The notes below the pieces were generated by a model, which was given only the letters and a program-made list of their open reading frames with translations, was not told the DNA's origin and did no database searches. Below, piece by piece: positions 23,592 to 33,875 of a stretch of 64,000 bases of DNA (positions within the stretch are counted from its first letter, which is position 1; each line of letters starts with the position of its first letter). The position numbers and the translations under genes are program-made. This stretch comes from Ahaetulla prasina. Lineage: Eukaryota; Chordata; Lepidosauria; Squamata; Colubridae. The stretch is taken from contig NC_080541.1 of NCBI RefSeq assembly GCF_028640845.1, forward strand, positions 159,162,502 to 159,226,501. The letters are read 5' to 3'.

Positions 23592-24170
23592 GGTTGTGTT
23601 GTGGTCTGCCAGCAACCTACAGAGCTGGTAACGGATTCAGACAGCGATGAGGCTGAGGTGAGGCCAGGGCCATCAGGAAGTGAGGTGCGGACTCCAGAGC
23701 CTCCAGAGACTGATAGTAGTGAGGCAGTGGAACAGGAGGAGCCTGTTCCTAATGCATGCATGAGAAGAGCTGCCAAAAGGCAAGAGCAGCTCAAGCAAAA
23801 AGGACAACTCAGGAGTAGGGCCAAGAGATGTTTGGCCCCTCCCATAAGGCTTAATACAGACCAGCAATGTTGTTTGGGCTTTGACGGAAAACAACTTTGG
23901 TAGCTTCATCTACTTCTTCGTCTATGTTTTGCATTTATTTTTGTGACTTCTGAACGTTTGCCAAGAAAGGCCTTTGGCAGTTTGCCTAATTGGACCAAGG
24001 TTTGCGATAGGACTGAGGAATTTGTGTTGGGAGGAATTTGCTTTAATTTGAGTTAAACTACACTGGGAATGAAGTAATTCTCAGCTGTTTGAATAAAGTT
24101 TGTTTGTTTTCTCACGGACTGAGTTTTCAAAGACTGAGTTTGTGATTTAGGCCTGGGTCACAACAGGTTG
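23592..24170 (+). mobile_element. Solo LTR with 5-bp target duplication (LTR 23597-24165)
   Basis: The unit begins TGTTGTGGTC and ends GGTCACAACA, a TG...CA LTR with short inverted ends. The perfect 5-bp direct repeat GGTTG flanks it (23592-23596 and 24166-24170). An AATAAA lies near 24093. No internal retroviral or retrotransposon sequence adjoins, so it is a solo LTR left by recombination between two LTRs. A second member lies inverted at 27784. It carries an unusual open frame, annotated separately. The 5-bp duplication fits Gypsy-type elements and some endogenous retroviruses. Confidence 0.9.
23600..23903 (+). other. Open acidic reading frame inside the LTR
   Basis: The frame runs open from upstream of the LTR start. 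Within the LTR it encodes a Glu/Asp/Pro/Ser-rich stretch (SGSEVRTPEPPETDSSEAVE), then EEPVPNACMRRAAKRQEQL and a basic stretch RSRAKR. The inverted copy at 28117 retains the same frame with an additional acidic segment. I recognise no domain. It could be a start of the element's own protein overlapping the LTR, or simply a G/A-rich LTR segment lacking stops. Confidence 0.4.
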
Positions 24171-24189
24171 CTGCCAGCATCCTAGGTAT

Positions 24190-24858
24190 CAACGCTCTCG
24201 TTACCTCTCGCTTGGACTATTGCAATGCTCTCTACATGGGGCTCCCCTTGAAGAGCACCCGGAAACTCCAGTTAGTCCAGAATGCGGCTGCGCGGGTTAT
24301 TGAGGGAGCAGTTCAGAGCTCCCATGTAACAGCTATCCTGGGCAGACTGCACTGGCTGCCTGTTCTCTTCCAGGTGCGCTTCAAGGTGTTGGTTATTACC
24401 TTTAAAGCACTCCATGGCTTAGGATCGGGATACCTACGGGACCGTCTACTGCCATCGTCTATCTCCCAGCGACCGGTGCGCTCTCACAGAGAGGGACTCC
24501 TTAGGGAGCCGTCAGCCAAGCAGTGTCGACTGGCGGCCCCCAGGGGGAGGGCCTTCTCTGCGGGGGCTCCTACCCTGTGGAATGAACTTCCCCCTGGACT
24601 TCAACAACTACCTGACCTCAGGACCTTTCGCCGCGAACTTAAAACCTATCTATTCCGCCTTGCTGGACTGGCTTGAATTTTTAAATATGGGTTTTAAATT
24701 TTTAATTTTTAATTTTATAGGGTTGATACTGTATTTTAAATTGGCCATTTGAATAAGTTTTTTAAGGGTTGTTTTTAGCATTGTATGTGTTGTTTTCTGT
24801 TTTTATAGTGGCTGTAAACCGCCCTGAGTCCTTCGGGAGAAGGGCAGTCTATAAATTA
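24190..24858 (+). mobile_element. L2 LINE 3' end
   Basis: The 154-codon frame (24212-24676) is intact through the C-terminus of L2 ORF2: DYCNALYMGLPLKSTRKLQ, QNAAARVIEGA, LHWLPVLFQVRFKVLVITF and ALHGLGSGYLRDRLLP. The UTR and the tail 'AACCGCCCTGAGTCCTTCGG' follow. It is close in sequence to the L2 at 12516 but truncated before the polymerase core. Confidence 0.93.
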
Positions 24859-24880
24859 AATAATAATAATAATAATAATA

Positions 24881-24955
<75 letters not shown>
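24857..24955. repeat. (AAT)n switching to (ATT)n, between the L2 and R4 elements
   Basis: About seven AAT units (the L2 tail) flip at about 24881 to about 24 ATT/TTA units, which abut the 3' end of the R4 element. The flip point separates two tails of opposite orientation. The poly-Asn and poly-Tyr frames are translations of it. Confidence 0.95.
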
Positions 24956-26213
<1,258 letters not shown>

Positions 26214-26404
26214 TAACTTCAGTTTATAGGCTGCTCCTTTCCAATACTCTGAGTTGCTTTTATTAATTATATTAGAAAATCCTAATCACAAGAAGGCTTT
26301 GATGTGTTGCAATTCAGGTGGAAAAATCTTCTACCTTCTCAAAATGCTCTCTGAAGACACAAAGTTCTTTTCATAATGTTTAATAGTGCCTAATCTGAGG
26401 AGTC

Positions 26405-26530
26405 CTTGGTACTTTCTGAGCACTGATGATGTTACCCAGTTTGGGTAATGAAACATCTCCAAGAAAACAACCAAGTTCTGAGGATCAAGGACCTCTCAGG
26501 TCAACACAGAGCTACAAATATTCTATTTTG
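26405..26530 (+). mobile_element. PLE-like terminus with the best hammerhead-like core
   Basis: CTGATGA (26423-26429) is followed by a seven-pair hairpin GTTACCC/GGGTAAT with loop AGTTT, then GAAAC (26450-26454) and the triplet ATC. This is the exact order CUGANGA - stem II - GAAA - stem III - NUH of a hammerhead ribozyme with a minimal stem III. Stem I has lost pairs (GCA against TCC; TGC in the copy at 3671). The downstream AAGAAAACAACCAAG identifies the repeat family. Confidence 0.6.
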
Positions 26531-27007
26531 TCAGTGACTAATTTATCTTTGGTAGGCTGTTCTAGAGGCAGGAACAAGGGGTCATCAAACAGAAAGTTAA
26601 AGCATCGAATCCCTGCTTTCCCTCAGACCTTCAGTTCTTCAGCAAACCCTCTTTACTGGATATAACCAGACAAGCAGATTCAACTCTGAAAAGAAGTTTC
26701 ATAGATATTTGGTCTCTAAGCCATGCAAGGCATTAAAACTAATGAGCAGCACCTTAATTGTATGTACAAACTGACTAGCAATAGCGTACACCTGTAGCCT
26801 GGTGTTAGCTTGGTGAATGTTCTCCTACATGTCCCATGTAGTAATATCTCCTGGTGGTCAATGTATCTAAAAATAGAGATATATACTAGATTTACAGTGT
26901 AAAAATAGAAAAAGCTCAATCAGGGGAGAGAAGGTGGGTAGATGTAAGTGGTATAAACCCTATACCCAGAATATATAATATAAAATCTGCATCATTCTGT
27001 TTTAAGA

Positions 27008-27253
27008 GATTAAGGCAGCAGTGAAATCCGGCTGGATCTCTCCGACTCACACAAACCGGTAGGGGGTTTATTTATATATATATTTATTTATATTTATATA
27101 TATATATATTAATTGACGGTGGAAGGCTCTGCCCACCCACCAGGATGTCATTATGTACCATTTTTTACCCTCTGTGCATGCGCAGAAGAGGCACACGCAC
27201 GCACATTTCCGAACCGGTAGCGAATGTAAGTGCATTTCACCACTGGATTAAGG
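27008..27253. mobile_element. hAT-type element, 'GTGAAATCC' family (27016-27245)
   Basis: The termini are CAGCAGTGAAATCCGG and GCATTTCACCACTG. The perfect 8-bp direct repeat GATTAAGG lies at 27008-27015 and 27246-27253. An expanded ATATTTAT patch sits inside. It belongs to the same superfamily of short elements as those at 17251, 33630, 39054 and 52274. Confidence 0.9.
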
Positions 27254-27783
27254 GAAGCTAAACTGTATATACTATTTTGACAAATTCTATGGAATAATTA
27301 AAATGCATTTTAATAAAAAAAGTTGCCTACTAGAAAAGGAGTAGGAATGCCTTCTGTCAAATTCTCAGACAAAATGTGTCTATTTGTACTTCCTGAACGT
27401 GAAAATAATCCATAATGCACTGTACATATGGTGACTAAATTTGCTTGGAAAAAATAAAGGACAAATCTGAAAAAAAAGGACATATCTGAAAGAGGTTCTT
27501 ATAGACGAAAAAAAAATAATGGTATTGTATTTATAATTTTGTTTCATAAAGGAAAATTATAGAGCAAAACCAAAAGAATATTTACAGAAATCTGCTCATG
27601 ATGTGGAAAAAAATGTAGGATAAAAGAAATGCTTTTCTGTGATATGGTTCAGATCACCAAAATTTTCCTTGACCCTGTGATTTGTGTGCATGAGACTGAA
27701 GGTTACATGCCTTTCTCCTTTCTTTTGCTTAGGATACTAAAGCTTCTTGAAATTTCTGTTATTTTGACTCCCAGCTACTTTCT

Positions 27784-28393
27784 TGTTGTGACCCAGGCCC
27801 AAGTAGGTAGTAGGAAACTCAGTCGGTGTAAAAACAAACAAACTTTATTTGAACAGCTGAAAATTACTTCATTCTCAGTGTAGTTCAACCAAATTAAAGC
27901 AAATTCCTCCGAACACAATTCCTCAGTCCTATCACCAACCTTGGTCCAATTAGGCAAACAGCCAAAGGTCTTTCTTGGCAAAAGTTCAGAAGACACCAAT
28001 ACAAATGCAACAAGACAAAGCTATCAACATTGTTTTCCAGCAAAGAGCACAAACCCCATTGTTGGTCTTTTAAGCATTATGGGAGGGGTCAATCATCTCT
28101 TGGCCCTACTTCTGAGTCATCCTCTTTGCTTGAGCAGCTCTTGCCTTTTGGCAGCTCTTCTCATGCGTGCATTAGGAACAGGCTCCTCCTGTTCGTCTGC
28201 CTCACTACTGTCAGCCTCTGGAGGCTCTGGAGTCCGCACCTCACTCCCTGATGGCCCTGGCCCCACCTCAGCCTCCAACACAGAGCCCTCATCAGGGCCT
28301 TCCCCAGCCTCCGGGACTGGCCCACACTCTTCCTCAGCCGCATTGCTATCTGACTCAGTTGCCAGCTCTGCAGGCTGCTGGCGGACCACAACA
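27784..28393 (-). mobile_element. LTR, second copy of the 23597 family, inverted
   Basis: Read on the minus strand it starts TGTTGTGGTCCGCC and ends GGGTCACAACA, matching the LTR at 23597. It is about 40 bp longer because of an extra acidic-coding segment. Flanking pentamers (TTTCT and CCTCT) agree at three of five positions, so the target duplication is decayed or absent. No internal element sequence adjoins. Confidence 0.85.
28117..28389 (-). other. Acidic reading frame within the inverted LTR
   Basis: The 90-codon frame is homologous to that at 23600: ELATESDSNAAEEE at the start, the shared SGSEVRTPEPPEADSSEADE, then EEPVPNARMRRAAKRQELL. An extra acidic segment (GPVPEAGEGPDEGSVLEAE) is inserted. 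A TGA replaces the CAA found in the other copy, so the shared basic RSRAKR segment lies after the stop. No known domain. Confidence 0.4.
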
Positions 28394-29069
28394 CCTCTCC
28401 TTGGTTCTATTGTTTTTTTCTAACTAGCCTGCAATGATCTTTTCTGCATGTGCTCCACCCCTTTTATCAATATTACACATCTTTACAGAATTAGAGATAG
28501 AAAATGGAATTTCCTTATTCCACAACTAGGTGAAGAGGTACTGTTACAAACTGTTGTTTAACAATTTTTAATGAAGTGCTTTGCTTACTGTCTTACATAG
28601 CAGTTTTATGCATATTAATTTAGAAGTAAATCTCTGTGAGCTAAAGGGGATTACACCTGTATAAGTGTGCATAGAATTTCAACCTTTACTGATACCTATT
28701 TTGACACTCTCTCAGATTATACAGTTAAAAATAACATTTGCTTCTTTCTAGAGCAAATTAATCTGTGCATAGCTTGAGACCATTTAAAGATGAAAGCAGT
28801 GCAATCTTTATTGTGTGGGTTAAAAAAATTCATTGTAAGGACTAGAGATGTAGAAACTGAGAATACTGCTTAGTTGCAGCTTAGAATTATTTTTTATCAG
28901 AAAAATAGAGTGGTCAAAGATGTATATGATACATAGTAACCATTATCTGACTCTAATAATTTATTTTCTCTATCAAATGACTTCTATCATTTGTTCTGGA
29001 CTCTCACTTTCTAGCCTGAAATGTGTTTTATTCATAGCCAGTAAGTCAAATCATTTTAACTATAATCAT
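28394..29069. other. Unannotated AT-rich DNA
   Basis: No recognised feature. Confidence 0.4.
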
Positions 29070-29213
29070 ACTACTGTGTTTCCCTGAAAATAAGACCCTG
29101 TCTTATATTTTTTGAACCCTGAAATAAGTGCTTGACCTTATTGCCATGTGCTCAAAAGCCAGATTGGGCTTAAGTTCAGGGGATGTCTTATTTTGGGGGA
29201 AACAAAGTATTAC
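29070..29213. mobile_element. Short palindromic MITE ('TTTCCCTGAAAATAAGAC' type)
   Basis: The left terminus TGTTTCCCTGAAAATAAGAC is mirrored on the right by ATGTCTTATTTTGGGGGAAA. A TA occurs close to each end. About 140 bp, non-coding. It fits a Tc1/mariner-type MITE, though exact ends are uncertain. Confidence 0.6.
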
Positions 29214-29424
29214 TTGTATAGTTCTTATAGACCACTAAGTGACAGAATAGAATTGATCTATTGCTAACACCACACACACTAAATGGGCCATATACAAATG
29301 TGATGAATAAATAAATAAAAAAGCTGATATGCAAAATGTAAAAAAAGGGGGAAAATGTGATGAAATTGATAAAAGAATAAAAATATGTGACAGTTGAATC
29401 CAATAACTTGATCAAAAAAATAAA

Positions 29425-30529
29425 GTTTTATCTCACTATTGCCTTGATGTTGTTCCATGAGACGACTGTGATGGATGACCCGGTGTCAACTTCCATTTCA
29501 ATTTGTTTGCCATCGATGCCAACCATGGTGAAAATCTTTTCCTCTGGGCTGGCATTGGCTTGGCCGATTTGAACTTGATTAGATTTCGTGCCTTTTCTCT
29601 GGGGGCCATTTTGGGTCCTTCTGTGCGAGGGTGGCTGCTGATTGGTCGGCTTCCATTTGGCTCTGTTCTTTTGGTGAGAAGGCTGACTTGCTCGGCACAT
29701 TCTGGCCAGGTGTCCCTTTCTCTCACACCACCGGCAGACAGAGTCTTTGAATCGGCAATGGTGCCTTTGGTGATTTCCTCTGCAACTAGCGCACTCGTCT
29801 TCCTGGTCCCTTCCCGCCTTGTCTGTTTTAAAGACTTCTTCTTCCGATTCCTCTCGCTTTCGAGCTTAGCTTCTTCTCGGTAAATAGGAGTCACGTTTGT
29901 CGGTGTTCTTGAAGCGCTTCGTCTCTGAAGCGTTTCTGCAGCTTTTGTCAATAGTTCGTGTGCTCTTGCTTCATCGATCGCGACTTGTAGGGTAAGGTTA
30001 GATCTTGACAGAAGCCTTCTCTGTAGCCATATATCCCTCACTCCACAGAAGCGCGTCATCCAAATCTTGGTACTCACAGTGCGTTGCAGCCTTGCACATG
30101 TAATTACTGATGAGCTTGCCTTCACACTGCAGCCGCTGGTGGAATTTGTACCGCTGTACAAATTTGGATGGCATAGGGGCATAGTGCGCCCTGAGGGTTT
30201 CCTTGAGGATTTGCCAGGGGACGGTTTGGACTGGCGTAGGCTCAGAAAGTGATTCAGTGGTATTGAAGACTGTGGGGCCGCAGTGGCTCAGGAAATAGGC
30301 TCTCTTCCAATTGTCTGGGAAACCTTGGAAGTCGTTCACCTCGAGGAAACAGTCAAATCTGGCCATGTACAATCCCCATTTTTCAGTGGCTGGGTTGAAT
30401 GGAGCCGGCGGCATGTAGGCAGACATTCCGTTGTCTGGTCTTCATTGATTAGTGCCTCTTGGTTAGATTCAGTAGTGACTTGCTCTTCATCGTGCTCTGT
30501 GCCAGCCTCAATCCCACCTTCGTCGTCAA
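29425..30529 (-). pseudogene. Gypsy-like gag and protease, inverted 5' half of the element
   Basis: On the minus strand the frame from 30426 begins a gag-like protein (PPAPFNPATEKWGLYMARF and FLEVNDFQGFPDNWKRAYFL), ending at a stop near 29998. The following part is shifted in frame. A zinc-knuckle pair is readable near 29690-29790 (CASCRGNHQRHHC, then CRWCERKGHLARMC, CCHC type). Near 29480 an aspartic protease active site reads MEVDTGSSITVV. Gag packages RNA and the protease processes the polyprotein. At least two frameshifts disable it. Polymerase sequence does not follow on this strand; it lies at 31031 in the opposite direction. Confidence 0.85.
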
Positions 30530-30717
30530 TGTTAGATCAGGCAATTGAGGAGGCAAGAGACAAGATCGGTGACAACAGCTGTTTAATATAGGGTGAGAAT
30601 CCAACAACTGGCACTAGGGAAAAGTGCCCCTTATATACCCACCTGGCTGAGGCACCAGCCAATTGGCAACGTGTATTTTCCCGCCAAAAATCCCCTCCAA
30701 TAGTTCCATACATAACA
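30530..30717 (-). mobile_element. 5' LTR of the Gypsy-like element (inverted)
   Basis: A 188-bp LTR, read on the minus strand from TGTTATGTATGG to GATCTAACA. It matches the 3' LTR at 32629 over its full length with about seven substitutions (about 96%). Immediately outside its 5' end is CAATA (30718-30722), i.e. TATTG on the minus strand, the same pentamer that follows the 3' LTR. Contains the TATA-like TATATAAGGGGC. Confidence 0.92.
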
Positions 30718-31030
30718 CAATATATTCAAATATATTTTACTTAGTTGCATTTTTTGCCGAAATATTCTTTTTTCATACTTTTTATTCATTTCCTAATATT
30801 TCCTTGCTCATTTTATTAAGTCACATCTTCTTTCGTTCTCAAGTTCTAATTTCTCCATTTTTATTCGTATTCATTCCCTTTCATTCTTTTTTTTAACTAT
30901 TTCAATTTTTATAAGATATAATTATCAAAGTAAAATAAAGATTAAAATAAAATTCACCTTGTCTGTTTATTATATCTATCTGTCTGTCTGTCTAGCTATC
31001 TAGTTGTCTATATCTAGCTATCTAACTATC
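30718..31030. other. AT-rich DNA between the two halves of the Gypsy-like element
   Basis: No element sequence was recognised. It holds a TCTATCTGTCTGTC/TAGCTATC simple repeat at about 30975-31030. Under the inversion model it is the original upstream flank of the insertion, carried along with the inverted half. Confidence 0.5.
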
Positions 31031-31820
31031 AACAGCCTTTCATCCATCTGTGCCGACAGTCAAATTCCTGGGATACAGAATAGACGAAGTGGGCTAAGGC
31101 CAAAGCCATCAGGGAGGCACCCACCCCACAAAATAAAGCAGAATTTCAAGCATTTTTGGGTCTCCTAAACTTCTACATTATATTCCTGAAGCAGAAAGCC
31201 ACAATAGCAGAATACATAGACTGCTAGCTAAGAAAACACCCTCGGTCTGGGGGAAAGTCAAAGCAGCTGCATTCGCTGGGGTCAAGAAATTATTAACAGA
31301 GGACAGTTTATTAATCCAGTACAATAATACCCTTCCACTTGTCCTCATCTGCGATGCCTCCCCCTTTGGAGTGGGCATTGTACTGAGCCATCAGCTGCCC
31401 AACGGGCATCTACCACTGCAGAAGCAGTCATCAGAGCCCTCCAAAGGCTATTTTTGACCCATAGGTTACCGGACACACTGGTTTCAGATAATGGGCCCCA
31501 GTTCACAGCAACCCTTTTCGAGAGCTACCTGGCAGAGTTGGGAATCCGCCATGCCCCCTTGGCCCTGTACCACCTGGCATCGAATGGATTGGTGAGGTCG
31601 ATTTGTGAGGTCAATGAAAGAGGCATTGGCATGTCTGGGGCCAGGGGACTGGCAAGAAAGAATAGATGTTTTTTTAACAGCCCAACACAGCACACCTTGC
31701 ACAGCCATGGGCCTCAGCCCGGCTGAACTATTAATGGGAATGATATTGAGGTGCACATTGGATAGACTGAACCCCAATTACTCCCCGGATGGGTACCAGG
31801 GGGGAGAGAAGGTACAAAGG
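31031..31820 (+). pseudogene. Gypsy-like pol remnant (RT end, RNase H piece, integrase)
   Basis: It starts inside the reverse transcriptase C-terminus (VKFLGYRIDEVG), continues through KAEFQAFLGLLNFY, and an RNase H-like piece (LVLICDASPFGVGIVLS, partly out of frame). It then jumps directly to the integrase core: LTHRLPDTLVSDNGPQFT (catalytic Asp), LAELGIRHAPLALYH, then AEAL-like residues, and TAMGLSPAELLMG. The connection and most of RNase H and the integrase N-terminus are deleted. Stops and frameshifts show it is dead. Confidence 0.85.
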
Positions 31821-32095
31821 GCATCTGGTGGCTCAACAGACTAAGCAATCTGTTATTAACACAGCTGCTTGCAATTACTGCAAGTTCAAGTCCCACCAGG
31901 CCCAAGGTTGACTCAGCCTTCCATCCTTTATAAGGTAGGTAAAATGAGGACCCAGATTGTTGGGGGCAATAAAAGCTGACTTTGTATATAATATACAAAT
32001 GGATGAAGACTATTGCTTAACACAGTGTAAGCCGCCCTGAGTCTTCGGAGAAGGGCGGGATATAAATTAAAATTTAAAAAAAAAAAAACCAAAGG
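31815..32095 (+). mobile_element. tRNA-derived SINE inserted in the Gypsy-like pol
   Basis: SINE body 31821-32089. Box A-like GTGGCTCAACAGACTAAG and box B-like AAGTTCAAGTCCC mark the tRNA-derived head. The middle 'AAGGTTGACTCAGCCTTCCA' and tail 'GTAAGCCGCCCTGAGTCTTC' with GGGCGGGATATAAAT are the common squamate layout, ending in an A-run. The hexamer CAAAGG occurs on both sides as a short target duplication. It splits the integrase C-terminal region. Confidence 0.88.
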
Positions 32096-32628
32096 AATTT
32101 CCAATAGGAGCACCTGTGTTTGCAAGAAAATATGCCGAAGGCCCCACATGGGTGGCTGGCACGATAACAGGGATCACAGGCCCAAAGTCCTACACCGTAG
32201 ACATGGGCAACAGGAAAATAGAAAGAAAACATATTGACCAAATCAGAAGGAGGGTAGAACAACCACCAACAAAGCCAGTCCCTGACTACCAACAAATCTC
32301 TCCAACAGCTGACTTAAGCCCGAGGGTACCGAGGACTTACCTGAGGACTTTGGTGTCCAGCACTGTCCTCAACCTCCAATAGTTCCCAATGACGACAAAA
32401 CCGCAAATAATCCACCAGAGAATGAAGAAACAGCCGCCAATAATCCAAACCAAAAGGGCCCAACAGAAGAGCTGGGAGGAGCCGAAAGTACCTCTGACCA
32501 GCATGCCTCCCCAACCAAAACTGAATTGCGCAGGTCCAGCAGACACAGGGAACACCCTGGCTACCTGCGTGATTACGTATGCAAATAAATGCAAATTGCA
32601 AGCAAAGTGTTTTCTGGGAGGGGAGGAG
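32096..32628 (+). pseudogene. Gypsy-like integrase C-terminus and 3' untranslated end
   Basis: The frame resumes after the SINE with GAPVFARKYAEGPTWVAGTI and SYTVDMGNRKIERKHIDQIR, the C-terminal chromatin-side domain of Gypsy integrases, and continues as a proline- and glutamine-rich tail. A polypurine tract GGGAGGGGAGGAG (32616-32628) touches the 3' LTR and would prime plus-strand DNA synthesis. Confidence 0.85.
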
Positions 32629-32821
32629 TGTTATGTATGGAACTATTGGAGGGGATTTTTGGCAGAAAAATACACATTGCCAATTGGCTGGTGCCTCAGC
32701 CAGGTGGGTATATAAGGGGCACTTTTCCCTGGTGCCAGTTGTTGGATTCTCACCCTATATTAAAGAGCTGTTGTCACCGATCTTGTCTCTTGCCTCCTCA
32801 ATCGCCCGATCTAACATATTG
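32629..32821 (+). mobile_element. 3' LTR of the Gypsy-like element, with TATTG flank
   Basis: LTR 32629-32816 (188 bp), TGTTATGTATGG to GATCTAACA. TATATAAG at 32709-32716 fits a TATA box. The pentamer TATTG (32817-32821) follows. The partner LTR is inverted at 30530. About seven differences between them date the insertion as moderately old. Confidence 0.93.
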
Positions 32822-33119
32822 AATTATAAGATATGATATGACCAATACTCTGTTCATAAATTATGTATGTGTATAGGGGGGGGACTAAAAAAATCAATAA
32901 AAACTTGTTTTTTTAAAAAATAGTCATACTAGCCGATAAATTTTAACTGATATCAACATGTCTGGAAACTGCCCATGTTGGAAACTTTAATCTAGAAAAT
33001 ACAGATCAAACAAGTCGCAACATTAAGCTATCCTTGAGTGCATCTAATTAAGTGAAATGTACAGTATGGTACGGTATTGCCTAATGCTTTGTAAGCATGT
33101 GTAAGAAAAAGTTTTTTTT

Positions 33120-33355
33120 TAAATTTCTTACTTGCATGCTTAAGTGCTAACATAAGAGGTCTATAAGGGGCGTGCATAAGAGCACAAATGTGCCTACCAT
33201 TCCTGTCCTACTGTTTCCTTTCATTATATCCAATTTATATAGTTATTACATGCTTATACACATATATATGCTTATATGTTATATAGTTGCTTCATGCTTA
33301 TGCTTATGTATGCTGTTATGACAAATAAAATAAATAAAAAAATAAATAAAAATAA
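33120..33355 (+). mobile_element. LINE 3' end, family shared with 52530
   Basis: The phrases 'TAAGAGCACAAATGTGCCTACC', 'TTCCTTTCATTATATCCAAT' (first trimmed here) and a TATGCTTATG-rich UTR ending in AAATAAATAAAA are the reverse complement of 52600-52760. Only the 3' UTR is present. Confidence 0.7.
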
Positions 33356-33621
33356 AAACTGAAAACTCTAAATTCAGCTTCCCACTTTATGGTGACTGAG
33401 ATTACATTTCAAGCTGAGGAATGAACTGCTTTTTATAGCCTGCTTGGGATGACCGATTCACTCATCAGAGATATACAGTAGTTTCAGATTTGCTGGATTT
33501 TCATCATTCGCTATAAATATGGGCTGGAAGGAGAGGACAACCAAAGATGATAAGTATGAAATAATTTAAAACCAAATGTTATATTGTATGGTCCATGGTA
33601 TATATCTAGTAGAAGAGTTGG

Positions 33622-33875
33622 ATTCAGTTCAAGGATGAAATCTACATACCTTCCCTACCGGTTTGGAAGTGCACGCGCCGGGTGCACGCTGACCCTCTGC
33701 GCATTCACAAACCCTTCTACACATGCGCGGAGGGTAATAAACAGGTTACTTCCTGGTTAAAACTGGGCGGATCCTCGAGCTGCCATCGCTACCGGTTCTC
33801 TAAGCCACTGGCTGTCATCACTACCAGCTCGGCCGAACTGGTCCGAACTGAGAGCATTTCACCCCTGATTCAGTT
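33622..33875. mobile_element. hAT-type element, 'GATGAAATC' family (33630-33867)
   Basis: Begins CAAGGATGAAATCTACA and ends AGAGCATTTCACCCCTG. The perfect 8-bp direct repeat ATTCAGTT is at 33622-33629 and 33868-33875. GC-rich interior with 'TACCGGTTTGGAAGTGCACG'. Non-coding. Confidence 0.9.
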
